NCBI GenBank assembly: GCA_020024185.1
Contig: JAHHUD010000074.1
Span: 1 to 7,064 of the forward strand
Direction of reading: 5' to 3'
From: Oscillospiraceae bacterium
GTDB taxonomy: Bacteria; Bacillota; Clostridia; Oscillospirales; Ruminococcaceae
DNA: 7,064 nucleotides
The position numbers and the translations under genes are program-made. This document shows positions 6,860-7,064 of the stretch, in pieces. How positions within the stretch are numbered: the stretch's first letter is position 1; each line of letters begins with the position of its first letter. A model generated the notes under the pieces. The model searched no databases, was not told the DNA's origin, and worked only from the letters and a program-made list of their open reading frames with translations.

Positions 6860-6890
6860 TTTTCAACAAATTTTTTTCAAATGTTGAAAA
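6860..6890. repeat. Inverted repeat between divergent promoters
   Basis: TTTTCAACA (6860-6868) and TGTTGAAAA (6882-6890) form a perfect nine-base inverted repeat around a 13-base AT-rich loop. It sits in the 260-base gap between the amidohydrolase promoter and the tRNA promoter, about 20 bases upstream of the tRNA -35 box. No convincing T tract follows on either strand, so it is not a good terminator. It could be a protein binding site, or a chance palindrome in AT-rich DNA. The rest of the gap (6767-6859) shows nothing else I can support. Confidence 0.5.
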
Positions 6891-6909
6891 CTTTATTGCC
6901 ATAATTCTA

Positions 6910-6938
6910 TTGAAAATTTTATATAAGAGTATTATAAT
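6910..6938 (+). promoter_or_regulatory. Strong promoter of the tRNA-Glu gene
   Basis: TTGAAA (6910-6915) and TATAAT (6933-6938) are separated by the optimal 17 bases. The predicted start, near 6945, is about 13 bases before the mature tRNA. The AT-rich stretch upstream could act as an UP element, common at stable RNA genes. Confidence 0.8.
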
Positions 6939-6957
6939 AATAAAGATAAGTTAATAA

Positions 6958-7032
6958 GGCCCATTGGTCAAGCGGTCAAGACGTTGCCCTCTCACGGCAA
7001 AATCAGGGGTTCGATTCCCCTATGGGTCACCA
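6958..7032 (+). tRNA. tRNA-Glu, anticodon CUC
   Basis: The 75-base sequence folds as a full cloverleaf. GGCCCAT (6958-6964) pairs with ATGGGTC (7022-7028) with one G-U pair. The anticodon stem TTGCC/GGCAA encloses the loop CTCTCAC, giving anticodon CTC at 6991-6993 and so Glu (codon GAG). The T arm is AGGGG/CCCCT around TTCGATT (within 7005-7021). Discriminator A7029 is followed by a genome-encoded CCA at 7030-7032. CUC decodes GAG only, so a second Glu tRNA for GAA must lie elsewhere in this AT-rich genome. Confidence 0.96.
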
Positions 7033-7040
7033 AAGAGAAA

Positions 7041-7064
7041 GCAGATACACTGTATGTGTACCTG
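7041..7064 (+). terminator. Possible tRNA terminator hairpin cut by the window edge
   Basis: CAGATACAC (7042-7050) and GTGTACCTG (7056-7064) pair with one A-C mismatch around the loop TGTAT. It begins nine bases after the tRNA CCA end, a usual place for a terminator. The expected T tract would lie beyond the window, so this remains tentative; it could equally be part of a following gene. Confidence 0.35.

Noticed and set aside
6958..7032. tRNA as a phage or island attachment site
   Set aside because: I found no second copy of the tRNA 3' end in the window and no integrase gene, so there is no support for integration here.
1..7064. CRISPR array or insertion sequence
   Set aside because: No evenly spaced direct repeats, no transposase-like protein and no terminal inverted repeats with target duplications were seen.

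Overview
The window reads as a chromosomal segment of an AT-rich, low-GC Gram-positive bacterium, most likely a member of the Clostridia. The support is the strongly AT-biased DNA, purine-rich Shine-Dalgarno sites (GGAGGT, AAGGAG, AGGGAG), sigma-A type promoters, a rho-independent terminator and a tRNA with an encoded CCA. This is an inference from style; no taxonomic marker gene is present.

Layout, right to left (all protein genes are on the minus strand). A tRNA-Glu(CUC) sits at the right edge on the plus strand behind a near-consensus promoter. A 260-base intergenic region separates it from a divergently transcribed amidohydrolase gene (6697-5549). That gene has its own promoter and a strong terminator (5512-5534), so it looks monocistronic. 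A new promoter (-35 TTGACT, 18-base spacer, -10 TATAAT; 5463-5434) then starts a tightly packed operon. In order of transcription it encodes: an extended-SDR sugar-nucleotide-type epimerase/reductase; a TIM-barrel sugar isomerase/epimerase; a soluble family 2 glycosyltransferase; an FAD-dependent DAO-fold oxidoreductase; a membrane-anchored family 2 glycosyltransferase; and a polytopic GT-C-like membrane protein that runs off the left edge. Gaps are 14, 1, 24, -14 and 9 bases, so cotranscription is very likely.

The operon combines three sugar-chemistry enzymes (NAD-dependent SDR, metal-dependent TIM barrel, flavin oxidoreductase) with two cytoplasmic-face glycosyltransferases and one probable extracytoplasmic-face GT-C enzyme. 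The simplest reading is a pathway that makes an unusual sugar or polyol-like moiety, puts it on a lipid carrier, and transfers it to a surface glycan, teichoic acid or glycoprotein. The substrate cannot be read from sequence. The most notable details are a (TA)6 tract inside the operon promoter spacer, a five-cysteine segment in the flavoenzyme, and non-canonical catalytic motifs in the SDR (YxxxR) and in the membrane-anchored GT2 (E-x-D in place of D-x-D).
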